Shown here: piece by piece, positions 52,209 to 60,996 of the stretch
Layout of the letters: every line of letters begins with the position of its first letter
Position numbering within the stretch: position 1 is the first letter of the stretch
From: Desulfobacteraceae bacterium
GTDB lineage: Bacteria > Desulfobacterota > Desulfobacteria > Desulfobacterales > Desulfobacteraceae
Assembly (NCBI GenBank): GCA_016744295.1
Contig: JADGEQ010000001.1
Coordinates: 124,001 to 188,000, forward strand
DNA length: 64,000 bases
Reading direction: 5' to 3'
Notes under the pieces: model-generated
The model's input: the letters and a program-made list of their open reading frames with translations, nothing else
What the model was told of the DNA's origin: nothing
Database searches by the model: none
Program-made: the position numbers and the translations under genes

Positions 52209-54125
52209 ATGACGGCAAGACCCACCTATGAACAACTGGAAGAGCAGATCAGAACCCTTGAAAAGGAAGCTGACTTCAGACTTTCCCTGGGGGAACAAGA
52301 CAAAACTGCACGGAAAAATTATAACCGGTTTTTAAAATTTCTTCCCTACCCGGTCCTGATCCGGGATAAAAATGGTCTGGTCTCCTATCTGAACCCGGCA
52401 TTTACCCACACATTCGGATGGACACTGGAAGAGCTGAAAGGAAAAAAAGGCCGGCAGTATGTTCCGGGACCTTTGCGAGAAGAGCTAACCCAGAAAATAA
52501 CAGGCCTCCCCCCCCATAAAAATGTTCTCAAATTAAACACCAAACGACTGACCCGGGAAGGAAAGATACTGAACGTTATTATGCGGGTGGGGATTGAAAG
52601 GGATGAAAAAAATAAGCCGACCAGCAAAATTATTGTCCTCCGGGATGTCACCATGGAAAGGCGGATCAACCGAAATCGCAGCGCCATGAACCGCATCAGT
52701 CAGGTATTGCCCCAATACCCGGAACTTGAGAAAATCATGCAGTATGTGAGCGTGGAAATAAAAGAACTACTGGGGACTGAAGGTGCCAATGTTATTTTAC
52801 TGGATCAAATCCAGAAGGAATTTTATTTCTTAAGTGTGGTCCATGATGATCCCGGCACCATGGAGAGAATCAAAAAAATTCGTTTTCCCATGGATGAACT
52901 GATTGCAGGCCAGGTGGTCAAAACAGGGCAACCTGTCATGATGACATCTCTGCCCGACAACCATCCCCTTCACCAAAACCGTGATAAAAAGATAGGACAC
53001 AAGGTCAGAAATGTCATGGTGGTTCCCCTGCGAACCAAAGAACGCATCATCGGTGTGATCACGGCGGATAATAAAAAAGAGGGTGACTTTGACAAAACCG
53101 ATCTGGAAATCTTAAATACCATTGCAGCCACCGTGGCGCTCTCCATCGAGAACGCTGGGGTTTCAGAGGAACTGCGAAAGGCCAATGAAGAACTCAAAGG
53201 ATTGAATGCTGCAAAGGATAAGATGATCAGTCACCTGTCCCATGAACTAAAAACACCTGTGGCCATCCTGCTTAGTTCCTTTAAGGTTTTATCAAAAAAG
53301 CTGGCACTCCTGCCGGAAAAAAACTGGGAGTCAATTTTAGAAAGGATCCACAGGAACCTGGATCGGATTATCGGCATTGAAGATGAGGTATACGACATCG
53401 TCGAAAAGAAATCATTTGTGCATAAAAATTTATTTTCTCTTATTTTTGAACAATGTGAAGACACCATTGAGGCATTGATTGCAGAAGAAATAGGGGAAAA
53501 AGGGGTGATTTCAAAAGTGAGAAAAAAACTGGACGACATTTTTTCCTCAAGGGATCTTGTGGTACAGCAGATCTACCTGAACCAATTTGTTGAAAACAGG
53601 GTCGAAAAAATAGCCCCTCTTTTTGCCCACCGGGATGTGAATACGGACCTGCGGCTCAAATCATCGGCTCCCATTGCAATGCCCCTGGACCCCCTGGAAA
53701 AAATTATTGACGGACTGATTCGGAATGCAGTTGAAAACACTCCGGACGGAGGCAGAATCGTAATCCTAGTCCATAACAAGGGAAAGGGGGTCGAATTCAT
53801 TGTCCAGGACCAGGGTGTCGGTCTGACCTTCGAAGCACAAAAACGGATATTTGAAGGCTTTTTTACTCCCCAGGCCACCCTGAATTACTCTTCTAAACGG
53901 CCCTATGATTTTGGCGCCGGAGGAAAAGGGGCCGACCTGCTGAGGATGAAAATTTTTTCCGAACGACACCATTTTAAAATCAAAATGACCTCCAAAAGAT
54001 GCTGGCGCCTGACCAAGGATACAGACATCTGTCCCGGCAGTATTCAAGCCTGCACAGGAAAGACAGGCCCACAATGTGATGGCAACACAACAGTCTCTGT
54101 TGTATTTCCCTTTTTTACCTCATGA
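52209..54125 (+). CDS. Cytoplasmic sensor histidine kinase (PAS, GAF, HisKA, HATPase)
   Basis: 638 residues with AGGATAAGGG upstream of the ATG. A coiled coil starts the protein, then PAS (about 40-155, PYPVLIRDKNGLVSYLNPAF), GAF (about 165-320, ending NTIAATVALSIENAG), HisKA with HLSHELKTPVAILLSSF (His near 343) and an ATPase domain with the N box DGLIRNAVENTPDGG and DQGVGL, GAGGKGADLLRMK. The C-terminal tail carries several cysteines (CPGSIQACTGKTGPQC). No membrane segment and no receiver. It lies between the NifX-like gene and a c-heme sensor; no response regulator is adjacent. Confidence 0.92.
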   Translation: MTARPTYEQLEEQIRTLEKEADFRLSLGEQDKTARKNYNRFLKFLPYPVLIRDKNGLVSYLNPAFTHTFGWTLEELKGKKGRQYVPGPLREELTQKITGLPPHKNVLKLNTKRLTREGKILNVIMRVGIERDEKNKPTSKIIVLRDVTMERRINRNRSAMNRISQVLPQYPELEKIMQYVSVEIKELLGTEGANVILLDQIQKEFYFLSVVHDDPGTMERIKKIRFPMDELIAGQVVKTGQPVMMTSLPDNHPLHQNRDKKIGHKVRNVMVVPLRTKERIIGVITADNKKEGDFDKTDLEILNTIAATVALSIENAGVSEELRKANEELKGLNAAKDKMISHLSHELKTPVAILLSSFKVLSKKLALLPEKNWESILERIHRNLDRIIGIEDEVYDIVEKKSFVHKNLFSLIFEQCEDTIEALIAEEIGEKGVISKVRKKLDDIFSSRDLVVQQIYLNQFVENRVEKIAPLFAHRDVNTDLRLKSSAPIAMPLDPLEKIIDGLIRNAVENTPDGGRIVILVHNKGKGVEFIVQDQGVGLTFEAQKRIFEGFFTPQATLNYSSKRPYDFGAGGKGADLLRMKIFSERHHFKIKMTSKRCWRLTKDTDICPGSIQACTGKTGPQCDGNTTVSVVFPFFTS

Positions 54126-54189
54126 ACAGATTCAATCAAAACTCTTGACCCGATCCCAATAAAATTGCAAAATACATTCATACTTGTTA

Positions 54190-55335
54190 ATGAATCAACC
54201 TATTCCCATTGATCAGGATAATACCTTGAGAAAACCTGACATAGCCGAAAAACATCAAAAACCCATTCGATTGTGGGCCCCTGCTCTGGTCATCATCTGT
54301 GTATGGTCCCTGCTCATTCTTATCTCCTGGATATGGCTTACCCAGGTCATCCGGTCCGGCACCCTTGAAACAGCCAGGATTGAGGCAAGAACTGTCTTTA
54401 GAAACGATGTGACATACCGACGGTGGAATGCAATCCATGGTGGTGTATATGCCCCGGTAACGCCTGAAACACCCCCCAACAAATACCTCAAGATCAAAAA
54501 TAGGGAGATCAAAACCCCGGACGGTATCCTTCTTACAAAAATCAATCCGGCCTACATGACCCGGCAGGTCCATGAACTGGCAGGCCAGACATATGGACAC
54601 AAGGGTCACATTACCAGCCTGAATCCTCTCCGCCCCCAGAACGCTCCGGATGCCTGGGAAACAGGGGCGCTCAAACGATTTGAGAAAGGTGAGACCGAGG
54701 TCAGTTCCCTGGAGATAATTGACAAAATAAACCATTTGCGCTTCATGCGTCCCCTGATCACAGAAAAAAGTTGTCTGAACTGTCACGCAGAACAGGGATA
54801 CAAATTAGGGGAGATCAGGGGCGGTATAAGCGTCTCCATTCCCATGGCTGCCCATACGGCAGTTGAAAAAGCCAATGTAATGATCCTGGGCCTTATCTAC
54901 GCATTTTTATGGACAATAGGCGTTTCCGGCACACTTTTGGGTATATTTTTCCTGAACCGCCAGATCCAAAAACGCCAACAGGCCGAAGCCATGGTGATGC
55001 AACATGAAAAAATGGAGGGGGTTATGGAAATGGCAGGGGCTGTCTGCCATGAGTTGAACCAACCCCTGCAAATGATCCTGGGCAATTCTGAAATCATGCT
55101 ATTGGACCTTGAGCCGGATAACCCCCTTTCCAAAAGGATCATAAACATCCAGAACCAGGTAAAACGAATGTCCAGGATGACCCGGAATCTGATCCAGGTC
55201 ACCCGCTATGAGACCAAACAATTTCCCCAGGGCAAGGTTATTGACATTGATAAAGCGGCTAAAACTGATAAGGCTGCTAAAATAGACAAGGCTTCTAAAA
55301 CTGGCAAGGCTGCCAATGACAAAATGCCCCAATAA
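54190..55335 (+). CDS. Membrane sensor with Tll0287-like c-heme domain (DUF3365), ending after HisKA
   Basis: 381 residues from ATG 54190 (TTG 54184 possible). TM1 at about 30-52 and TM2 at about 235-258 enclose a periplasmic Tll0287-like domain with a single heme-c motif CLNCH near 198 (ITEKSCLNCHAEQGYKLGEIRGGI). A short linker leads to HisKA with VCHELNQPLQMILGN (His near 288). The protein then stops: no ATPase domain follows. The tail after VIDIDKA is a Lys/Ala repeat. It may be phosphorylated by another kinase, for example the PAS-GAF kinase just upstream, or act as a pseudo-sensor. A redox signal via heme is likely. Confidence 0.87.
   Translation: MNQPIPIDQDNTLRKPDIAEKHQKPIRLWAPALVIICVWSLLILISWIWLTQVIRSGTLETARIEARTVFRNDVTYRRWNAIHGGVYAPVTPETPPNKYLKIKNREIKTPDGILLTKINPAYMTRQVHELAGQTYGHKGHITSLNPLRPQNAPDAWETGALKRFEKGETEVSSLEIIDKINHLRFMRPLITEKSCLNCHAEQGYKLGEIRGGISVSIPMAAHTAVEKANVMILGLIYAFLWTIGVSGTLLGIFFLNRQIQKRQQAEAMVMQHEKMEGVMEMAGAVCHELNQPLQMILGNSEIMLLDLEPDNPLSKRIINIQNQVKRMSRMTRNLIQVTRYETKQFPQGKVIDIDKAAKTDKAAKIDKASKTGKAANDKMPQ
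55249..55323. repeat. 18-bp degenerate repeats at the 3' end of the heme-sensor gene
   Basis: About four units of GATAAGGCTGCTAAAACT type encode DKAAKT, DKAAKI, DKASKT, GKAAND. In-frame expansion of the original DKA end seems likely. Confidence 0.75.
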
Positions 55336-55377
55336 TGCCTGGAGGCAAACGGTTTTCTGCCAATTCATCATGCCCGA

Positions 55378-55590
55378 TTAAATTTTTTGTTCATGGCTCA
55401 TAAAACAGGAGATACAAAGATTTTTCCCGGCAAATCTTCTCAGTCTGGACTCCATGACCTTTTCCCGGCATTCCTGACAGGTGATGCTTTATAAGATCCT
55501 TGCCGGTCTGACCGGCGGAAGGGCAATCGCTTTTACGTCAAACAAATCACAAATATCAGCCCCCCCCCATGATGCGAACAATTCCGGCAT
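55378..55590 (-). pseudogene. Broken C-terminal fragment of an FmdE-type protein
   Basis: On the minus strand one frame reads MPELFASWGGADICDLFDVK, ALPPVRPARIL, an in-frame TAA at 55489-55491, then SITCQECREKVMESRLRRFAGKNLCISCF and a stop at 55378. The CxxC...CxxC zinc-ribbon end and the preceding DLFDV...ARI segment fit the C-terminus of the FmdE family (formylmethanofuran dehydrogenase subunit E-like). The N-terminal domain is missing, and a run of nine C at 55560-55568 marks a slippage-prone spot. This explains most of the 350-bp gap between the heme sensor and the DUF2889 gene. Confidence 0.65.
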
Positions 55591-55685
55591 CCTTTCCGGT
55601 CACCCCGGGTCAAGGAAAAGATTTGATTTAAGGATGCAAATGAAATAAGTTTCCGAGCCAGCACTTCAAAAAAAAGGAGATCACC

Positions 55686-56258
55686 ATGCTTAGTGAGATG
55701 ATAAAAGAACACTCTAAAATTCACACCAGAAATATCAGCCTTACCACCTATCCCCAATCAGACTCCCGGGTATTGGTCCAGGGCGAATTAAAGGACCGGC
55801 GGTATATTCCCGTGTTTGATGTCACGGGCAAACCCAAAGCCCCCGGAACAATCCATCACATGTCCCTCTTCCTGCTAATAGATCCAAATCCCCTGACAAT
55901 TATCCAGGCCGAAGCCCGGATGATTACCGTTCCCATGGAAGAGTGCCAAGCCACCCTGGACAGGGTTGCTCAACTTCAAGGGGTAGAAATCAAATCTGGA
56001 TTTTCAAATCAGATCCGCCAGATCATGGGGGGCAACAGGGGGTGTACCCACCTTTGCACCCTTGTTGTGGCCATGGGTCAGGAAATTGTCCATGGATGGC
56101 TGACCCAGAAAAGATCAAAAAAATCCCCGATACCGGCCTCCCTGGACCAGGTAAAAGAAAAAGGATTCCTCATTGATTCCTGCCGAATCTGGAAAAAAGA
56201 CGGACCCAAAATGAAGGAAATGCTCCAGGCAATTGAAACCAATGGAAAAACCCACTAA
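55686..56258 (+). CDS. DUF2889 family protein
   Basis: 190 residues, with AAAGGAG before the ATG. The family mark is GNRGCTHLCTLV near residue 118; the N-terminal part has the strand-rich HTRNISLTTYPQSDSRVLVQGELKDRR and IHHMSLFLLID. DUF2889 proteins occur widely in sulfate reducers and Betaproteobacteria and have no established function. The conserved Cys and His in RGCTHL suggest a metal or catalytic site. Isolated on the plus strand; the alkyltransferase-like gene converges on it. Confidence 0.87.
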   Translation: MLSEMIKEHSKIHTRNISLTTYPQSDSRVLVQGELKDRRYIPVFDVTGKPKAPGTIHHMSLFLLIDPNPLTIIQAEARMITVPMEECQATLDRVAQLQGVEIKSGFSNQIRQIMGGNRGCTHLCTLVVAMGQEIVHGWLTQKRSKKSPIPASLDQVKEKGFLIDSCRIWKKDGPKMKEMLQAIETNGKTH

Positions 56259-56329
56259 ACCTTTAGAATTGACACATTTCAACGGATTATTTCACCGGGT
56301 TATTTCAACAGGTGAATTGTCAGCGTTTT

Positions 56330-56674
56330 TTAAAAAATTATTTCGTCAGATTTTTCTGCCAAATCCAGCGGTTGCCACAGACAGATACTTAAATCAATGG
56401 TATGGGAAGGTGAAAAAAGCACCCCTTCTGACTCAAGCAAGGCCCGTTGAAGTTCATATCCACGACCCCGGGGCAGGGAGATTTTCCCCGTTGAATTGAC
56501 AACCCGATGCCAGGGCAGTTCATGTTTACCCGACATACTATGAAGAATCCTGGAGACCTGTCGGGCCCCCCTTGGATTTCCGGCCAGGGCAGCCACCCTC
56601 CCATAGGAGAGCACCTTTCCCTCGGGAATTCCTTGAATAATCTGCAACACTTTTTGGGTAAAAGGCATGATCAT
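56330..56674 (-). CDS. Alkyltransferase-like protein (ATL), MGMT fold without reactive cysteine
   Basis: 114 residues from ATG 56674 (in-frame TTG 56710 possible). It has the O6-alkylguanine-DNA alkyltransferase DNA-binding fold: QIIQGIPEGKVLSYGRVAALAGNPRGARQV. The active-site motif is PWHRVVNSTGKIS, with Trp in place of the Cys of PCHR. This is the hallmark of ATL proteins, which bind O6-alkylguanine and flag it for nucleotide excision repair instead of reversing it. Length matches. Convergent with the DUF2889 gene. Confidence 0.92.
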   Translation of the reverse strand: MIMPFTQKVLQIIQGIPEGKVLSYGRVAALAGNPRGARQVSRILHSMSGKHELPWHRVVNSTGKISLPRGRGYELQRALLESEGVLFSPSHTIDLSICLWQPLDLAEKSDEIIF

Positions 56675-56870
56675 AGAAGGGTAAATGACACAATTTTCTT
56701 TTTTTTTCAATTCCCAAAGTCTAAAGTGAATTCATAGGGAAGGATTAGGTGCTGAATTGAAAAACCCCATACAGGTTTGTTCCCTGCCGGGTGGAGATAA
56801 ATTAATACTATAAAAAATTACCAAGCCCTTGGATAGCGGTATTTTGAGCCGCTGCCAGATCAAACAAAAT

Positions 56871-56910
56871 GAACCGGCTCCGGTGTTTGATTCACAGCAT
56901 GAGCCGGTTT
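56871..56910 (-). terminator. Terminator of the porin gene
   Basis: On the minus strand AAACCGGCTC and GAGCCGGTTC pair around a 20-base loop, followed by ATTTTGTTTG, 11 bases past the porin stop codon. Confidence 0.75.
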
Positions 56911-56920
56911 ATAATTTAAA

Positions 56921-57952
56921 TCAGAACTGAATCTGCCATTTGGCCCCATAGTATGTAACATCGCCCTGGCCAGCCTGTTGATAATCAATAACCCCGATCT
57001 CCGGGACAATTCTAACCCCCGGGGCAAGGGATATGGAGGTCTGGAAATAGTAGGACGAGATATCATCTTCGACATCAGATCCCTCTTCCTTACTTATTGC
57101 ATACCCATACCCCCCTTCAAAGGTAAACATGTCATTAAATTTATAACCAGCAACCAACAGGTAACCGATGTTGTCTTTATCCTTGACAGAGGTTCCGTCA
57201 AAGGCAACTTGCCCGTCAAAACCACCGATACCGTTTGTATCAATCCACATCAAATTGCCGGCATTCTGTCCGCCGTAGAAATTTCCTCTAAAAAAAGCGC
57301 GGCCAATATTTATTTTGCCTCCGATGGCAGCCACATATGCATCTGCACCATAGGACCTGCCGTTATTCAAAATATTAAAGGTATTGTATCCCCCGGCAAT
57401 CTGAACAGTCCAATTATCCCGGGTGATTCTGTATTTGGCCTCAATGGTAGGCAGCTTTGTCTCGGTCGTGCTTCCTGTAGGCCCGTTATCGGTAAAGGCC
57501 TTATTCGGTTCAATCGCAGCAATCTGAAAATTCCCAAATTTAAACTTCACCATTGGCTGCCGGGAACTGTATATGCCGCCATAGTAAAGCAGCATGTTAT
57601 CATCTCCATATATCTGGTTGGCATAAAACATGTTCAGCGGGGTATAGTGCTGGCCGACCCCAAGACTGCCAGCACCAAAATTCCATTCTCCCCACAGGAG
57701 ACGGATAATGGCATTCCCCTGATAAGACCCATATTCAAATTGTCCTTTCACATCCTCAGACACGCTTACTCTGGCGCCGATACGTGAGGTGGCCAACAGC
57801 TTTTGGTCAAAATTTTGGGTTTGTACACCGGCCTTATCAGTTTCAATGACAAGGGTGTTCACACTGGAAGAACCGTAGAAATTCCAGTCAGCGGCCTGGG
57901 CCGTTCCCATACAGAGCAAAATTACGGCAATAAAAATCGGGATTTTTTTCAT
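56921..57952 (-). CDS. Outer-membrane beta-barrel porin
   Basis: 343 residues from ATG 57952, preceded by AGGAAAGG. A signal peptide (MKKIPIFIAVILLCMGTAQA) is cleaved before ADWNFYGSSSVN. The rest alternates amphipathic strands (about 16 by eye) with Gly/Asn/Asp-rich turns and ends in WQIQF; a C-terminal aromatic residue is the signal for Bam-mediated assembly. Typical of the general porins of delta-proteobacterial sulfate reducers. A structured leader lies just upstream and a terminator downstream; the gene stands alone. Substrate unknown. Confidence 0.9.
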   Translation of the reverse strand: MKKIPIFIAVILLCMGTAQAADWNFYGSSSVNTLVIETDKAGVQTQNFDQKLLATSRIGARVSVSEDVKGQFEYGSYQGNAIIRLLWGEWNFGAGSLGVGQHYTPLNMFYANQIYGDDNMLLYYGGIYSSRQPMVKFKFGNFQIAAIEPNKAFTDNGPTGSTTETKLPTIEAKYRITRDNWTVQIAGGYNTFNILNNGRSYGADAYVAAIGGKINIGRAFFRGNFYGGQNAGNLMWIDTNGIGGFDGQVAFDGTSVKDKDNIGYLLVAGYKFNDMFTFEGGYGYAISKEEGSDVEDDISSYYFQTSISLAPGVRIVPEIGVIDYQQAGQGDVTYYGAKWQIQF

Positions 57953-57966
57953 TTTTTTCCTTTCCT

Positions 57967-58013
57967 GCAATAGGGGTTTAGCCCCCCGGTTAGATGGGTG
58001 AGCCTATTGGGAA
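57967..58013 (-). promoter_or_regulatory. Structured 5' leader of the porin mRNA
   Basis: On the minus strand CAATAGG and CCTATTG (7 bp) enclose an inner GGGG...CCCC stem, ending two bases before the AGGAAAGG ribosome site. A further GGGTG/CACCC pairing is possible with bases upstream. I cannot match it to a known riboswitch class; it may control ribosome access. Confidence 0.45.
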
Positions 58014-58395
58014 GGAAGCTATCCCACCCGAATCAGGCCTTGCTTACAAATAACAATGTGGATGCTGCTTGGGATTCGAATCGGAAGTTTGATATCATGT
58101 TGATTTTTTGGTGTAAAGTATTTTTTTATACTCGAGTTTGTTTTTTTAAAAAAAGCACACATAAGATACTTAATTTAAAAGAATATCTATTTCTATTTTT
58201 TAGAACTTTAGTTTTATAATAGTTTCAACATTGTCTTTTATCCATGCATAACCCAATAACCACTCCCACCTGGATAACATCCGACAAATTACCAAAATAA
58301 AAATATCATGCCAAATCGGCTATTCAACCATAAACGAATCGGGGCTGCTAATAATGGAAGTTGACTTTTCAAAAGAGCTAAAGTAATTATGACCC
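58014..58395. other. Intergenic region between porin and TetR genes
   Basis: AT-rich with several T and A runs. It must hold the promoters of the divergent porin and TetR genes; a TATAAT near 58213 is the only hexamer that stands out. No gene or RNA is seen. Confidence 0.5.
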
Positions 58396-59073
58396 ATGAA
58401 AGAGTTCAAAGACCTCCCCCTCAGAGAACGCAAGGCGTCCAAAACACGGCTGGCCATATTTGATGCGGGCAGAAAATTATTAAAAAATAAAAATCTGGTA
58501 GACATCAAAATTGAGGAAATTTGCGATCTGGCGGAAATTTCAAGAAGCACTTTTTTTACTTATTTCTCCAGGAAAATAGATCTGATTATCTATGATATCC
58601 GATTGTGGGGCCTTCAAAAAGGCTGGGAAATGGCCAGGCTCCCAAAGGCGGAACTGGGCCTGGTACATATCGAACGACTGTACAAAGAACTGGGGGAAAA
58701 CCTTAAATCAGACCTGTGGTATTGGAGAGATGTCATGTACCTGAGGGCTTTTGAGCCCAGAACCATCCACCAACTCAATACAGACAAAACGCCCAGAATT
58801 CCTGTTGGGGACAGACTCTTAAGATTTCCGGGCAAGGAAGGAATTGACACCTTTCCCGAAGGAACTGCCTTCTCCCTGGTCAAAGAGAATCTGGCCATTG
58901 CCGTTGAAAAGGGCGAACTGCCGTCAGACACAGATCTACATACCGCCCTTATGGCAGTGAACGGAATCCTATACGGAACCCCGGTGATTCTGTCCGGATA
59001 TACAAACCTTGACACCCTACCCTGGGAACTCCAGAAACAGCTGGACCTGATCTGGGCAGGACTCCGCAAATAA
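58396..59073 (+). CDS. TetR-family transcriptional regulator
   Basis: 225 residues. The N-terminal helix-turn-helix is clear: KTRLAIFDAGRKLLKNKNLVDIKIEEICDLAEISRSTFFTYFSRKIDLI. The C-terminal ligand domain is helical and divergent, with no recognisable effector pattern. TetR proteins usually repress a neighbour; here the EamA transporter follows 61 bp downstream on the same strand and the porin lies divergently. Either could be the target. The ribosome site is weak. Confidence 0.9.
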   Translation: MKEFKDLPLRERKASKTRLAIFDAGRKLLKNKNLVDIKIEEICDLAEISRSTFFTYFSRKIDLIIYDIRLWGLQKGWEMARLPKAELGLVHIERLYKELGENLKSDLWYWRDVMYLRAFEPRTIHQLNTDKTPRIPVGDRLLRFPGKEGIDTFPEGTAFSLVKENLAIAVEKGELPSDTDLHTALMAVNGILYGTPVILSGYTNLDTLPWELQKQLDLIWAGLRK

Positions 59074-59134
59074 TACCACACCTTTTTTCAGCATCTGGAC
59101 ACCTTCCAGCTGGTTGCACTTGGGGGCACAACAG

Positions 59135-60022
59135 ATGAAACAGACAACAGATATCAAACAATTTATACCCATGACATCTATCCTTGCCGCGGTAATACTA
59201 TGGGGCAGTTCCTTTTCTGCCATGCGCATCGTCTTAAACAATTTGGACCCCATGGGGGCCATATTCTTGCGCCTGTTCCTGGCAAGCCTCTGCCTTATTC
59301 CCTTTATCGGCAAACTTGTACCCCGGAAATTACAAAAAGGGGATTGGAAAATTTTAGGTGCCATGGTGCTGTTCCAGCCCTGCCTTTATTTTCTGTTTGA
59401 ATCCAGGGCGTTAATTTACACCACCTCTTCCCAGGCTGCCATTGTTTCCGCCTGTCTGCCCCTGATGGTTGCAGTGGCTGCCTGGATTTTTTTATCAGAA
59501 GCCATAAACATCAAAACCATTGTCGGCCTTGTCCTGTCCATCACAGGGGTGGCCCTGTTAACCTTATTCCAGAGCCAGGGCATAGCAGCCCCCAACCCGG
59601 TCCTGGGCAATCTGTTGGAGCTTGGAGCAATGGTCAGTGCCTGCGGATACATGATCCTGGTAAAACAGCTAAGTTCCCGTTTTAACACCTGGACCCTCAC
59701 CGCAATGCAGGTGATCGGGGGAACCTTGTTCTTTCTGCCCGGTCTCCCGTCTGTTTTTGCAGCAGACCCGGCCATATGGAGCCCGAAGCTGATACTACTG
59801 CTGCTTTTCCTAGGCCCCTGTGTCTCCCTGGGAGCCTTTGGTCTCTACAATCAAGGCATCAGAGCGATTTCAATATCCCGGGCCTCCATCTGCATCAACC
59901 TGATCCCGGTAATCGCCATCATCCTTGGCTGGGTATTTCTGGGGGAAACCCTGAACCTTAAACAGGGGATCGCCGCCGGAATTGTTATCTTCGGAGTGGT
60001 ATTGAGTAACCATAAAAGCTGA
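59135..60022 (+). CDS. EamA/DMT-family transporter
   Basis: 295 residues from ATG 59135, with a G-rich site upstream (in-frame TTG 59114 possible). Ten membrane segments in two homologous EamA halves: ILWGSSFSAMRIVLNNLDPM in the first, and ISRASICINLIPVIAIILGWVFLGE in the second, each with the typical Pro/Gly pattern. Drug/metabolite transporters export amino acids, nucleosides or drugs; the substrate is not evident. Probably co-transcribed with and controlled by the TetR gene before it. Confidence 0.9.
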   Translation: MKQTTDIKQFIPMTSILAAVILWGSSFSAMRIVLNNLDPMGAIFLRLFLASLCLIPFIGKLVPRKLQKGDWKILGAMVLFQPCLYFLFESRALIYTTSSQAAIVSACLPLMVAVAAWIFLSEAINIKTIVGLVLSITGVALLTLFQSQGIAAPNPVLGNLLELGAMVSACGYMILVKQLSSRFNTWTLTAMQVIGGTLFFLPGLPSVFAADPAIWSPKLILLLLFLGPCVSLGAFGLYNQGIRAISISRASICINLIPVIAIILGWVFLGETLNLKQGIAAGIVIFGVVLSNHKS

Positions 60023-60174
60023 AATCGATCAACTATAGTTTTTACTTTTTGGTGTTGGATTTCAGCAAGCAACATGGTAATTTGACTGACTTCGCAACCG
60101 ATTTAGATCTGGTTTTAAACTGGTTTTAGACTAATTTTAAAAAAAAGGCATTTACCAAACAAAAAGGCAAACAG

Positions 60175-60996
60175 ATGAGTTTATTCAAAATTGATATTGA
60201 AAATTGTGATAAAGATGGCATTTGTGCGGTTGAATGTCCTGCCCATATTATTACAATGACCGAAGCAGGCCCGATTCCCGCAGCAGGTGCCCACGATATT
60301 TGCATAGGGTGCGGTCATTGTGTGGCAATTTGTCCAAAAGGTGCCTTTAGTCTGGATTTTCTTTCCCCGGACCAGTGCATGCCCATTGAAAAAGATCTGA
60401 TGCTTTCTGCAAACCATACAGAACATTTTTTAAGATCCCGGCGATCCATCAGACGGTACAAAGATAAACCCGTTTCCAGGGAACTCTTTGAAAAAGCCCT
60501 GTCCATTGCATGCTGCGCCCCCACGGGCAGTAACCGTCAAACTGTGAAATGGCTTATTATAGACAAAAAAGAAGCGGTTCGAAAAATTGCGGCCCATGTC
60601 ATTGACTGGATGCGCTATGTTGAAAAAAACCATCCTAATGTTGCCCAAACAATGAATATGGAAGCCCTGATTGCCCAATGGGATACTGGAACAGACCGGA
60701 TTACAAGGGATGCCCCCCAACTTGTATTTGCCTATGCCGCAGATGAGTTTGGCTCTGGAGCCGCGGATTGTCATACCGCCCTTGCCTATCTGGAACTTGC
60801 ATTGCCCGGGTTCGGCCTAGGAAGCTGCTGGGCCGGGTATGTAAACTATGCCGCAGGCAAATGGCCGAATCTTGCCAAAGCGTTAAAAATTCCTGAAAAC
60901 CACAGCTGCCATGGCGCACTCATGGTCGGTTTTTCAAAATTCAAATATCCCCGGGCACCCAAAAGAAATGCCCCTGATATTCGATACCATGTTTGA
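60175..60996 (+). CDS. Nitroreductase with N-terminal 2[4Fe-4S] ferredoxin domain
   Basis: 273 residues. Residues 1-60 form a ferredoxin with cluster ligands CDKDGICAVECPA and CIGCGHCVAICPKG; the first set is slightly irregular. Residues about 75-270 form an FMN-binding nitroreductase fold with RRSIRRYKDKPV, CAPTGSNRQTVKW and GLGSCWAGYV. Such fusions accept electrons from ferredoxin rather than NAD(P)H to reduce quinones, nitro- or enone substrates. Full length. Its end overlaps the patatin-like gene by 8 bp. Confidence 0.92.
   Translation: MSLFKIDIENCDKDGICAVECPAHIITMTEAGPIPAAGAHDICIGCGHCVAICPKGAFSLDFLSPDQCMPIEKDLMLSANHTEHFLRSRRSIRRYKDKPVSRELFEKALSIACCAPTGSNRQTVKWLIIDKKEAVRKIAAHVIDWMRYVEKNHPNVAQTMNMEALIAQWDTGTDRITRDAPQLVFAYAADEFGSGAADCHTALAYLELALPGFGLGSCWAGYVNYAAGKWPNLAKALKIPENHSCHGALMVGFSKFKYPRAPKRNAPDIRYHV

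Noticed and set aside
57960..58060. Cyclic di-GMP or other known riboswitch before the porin gene
   Set aside because: The conserved blocks of the riboswitch classes I know are absent; only generic stems can be supported.
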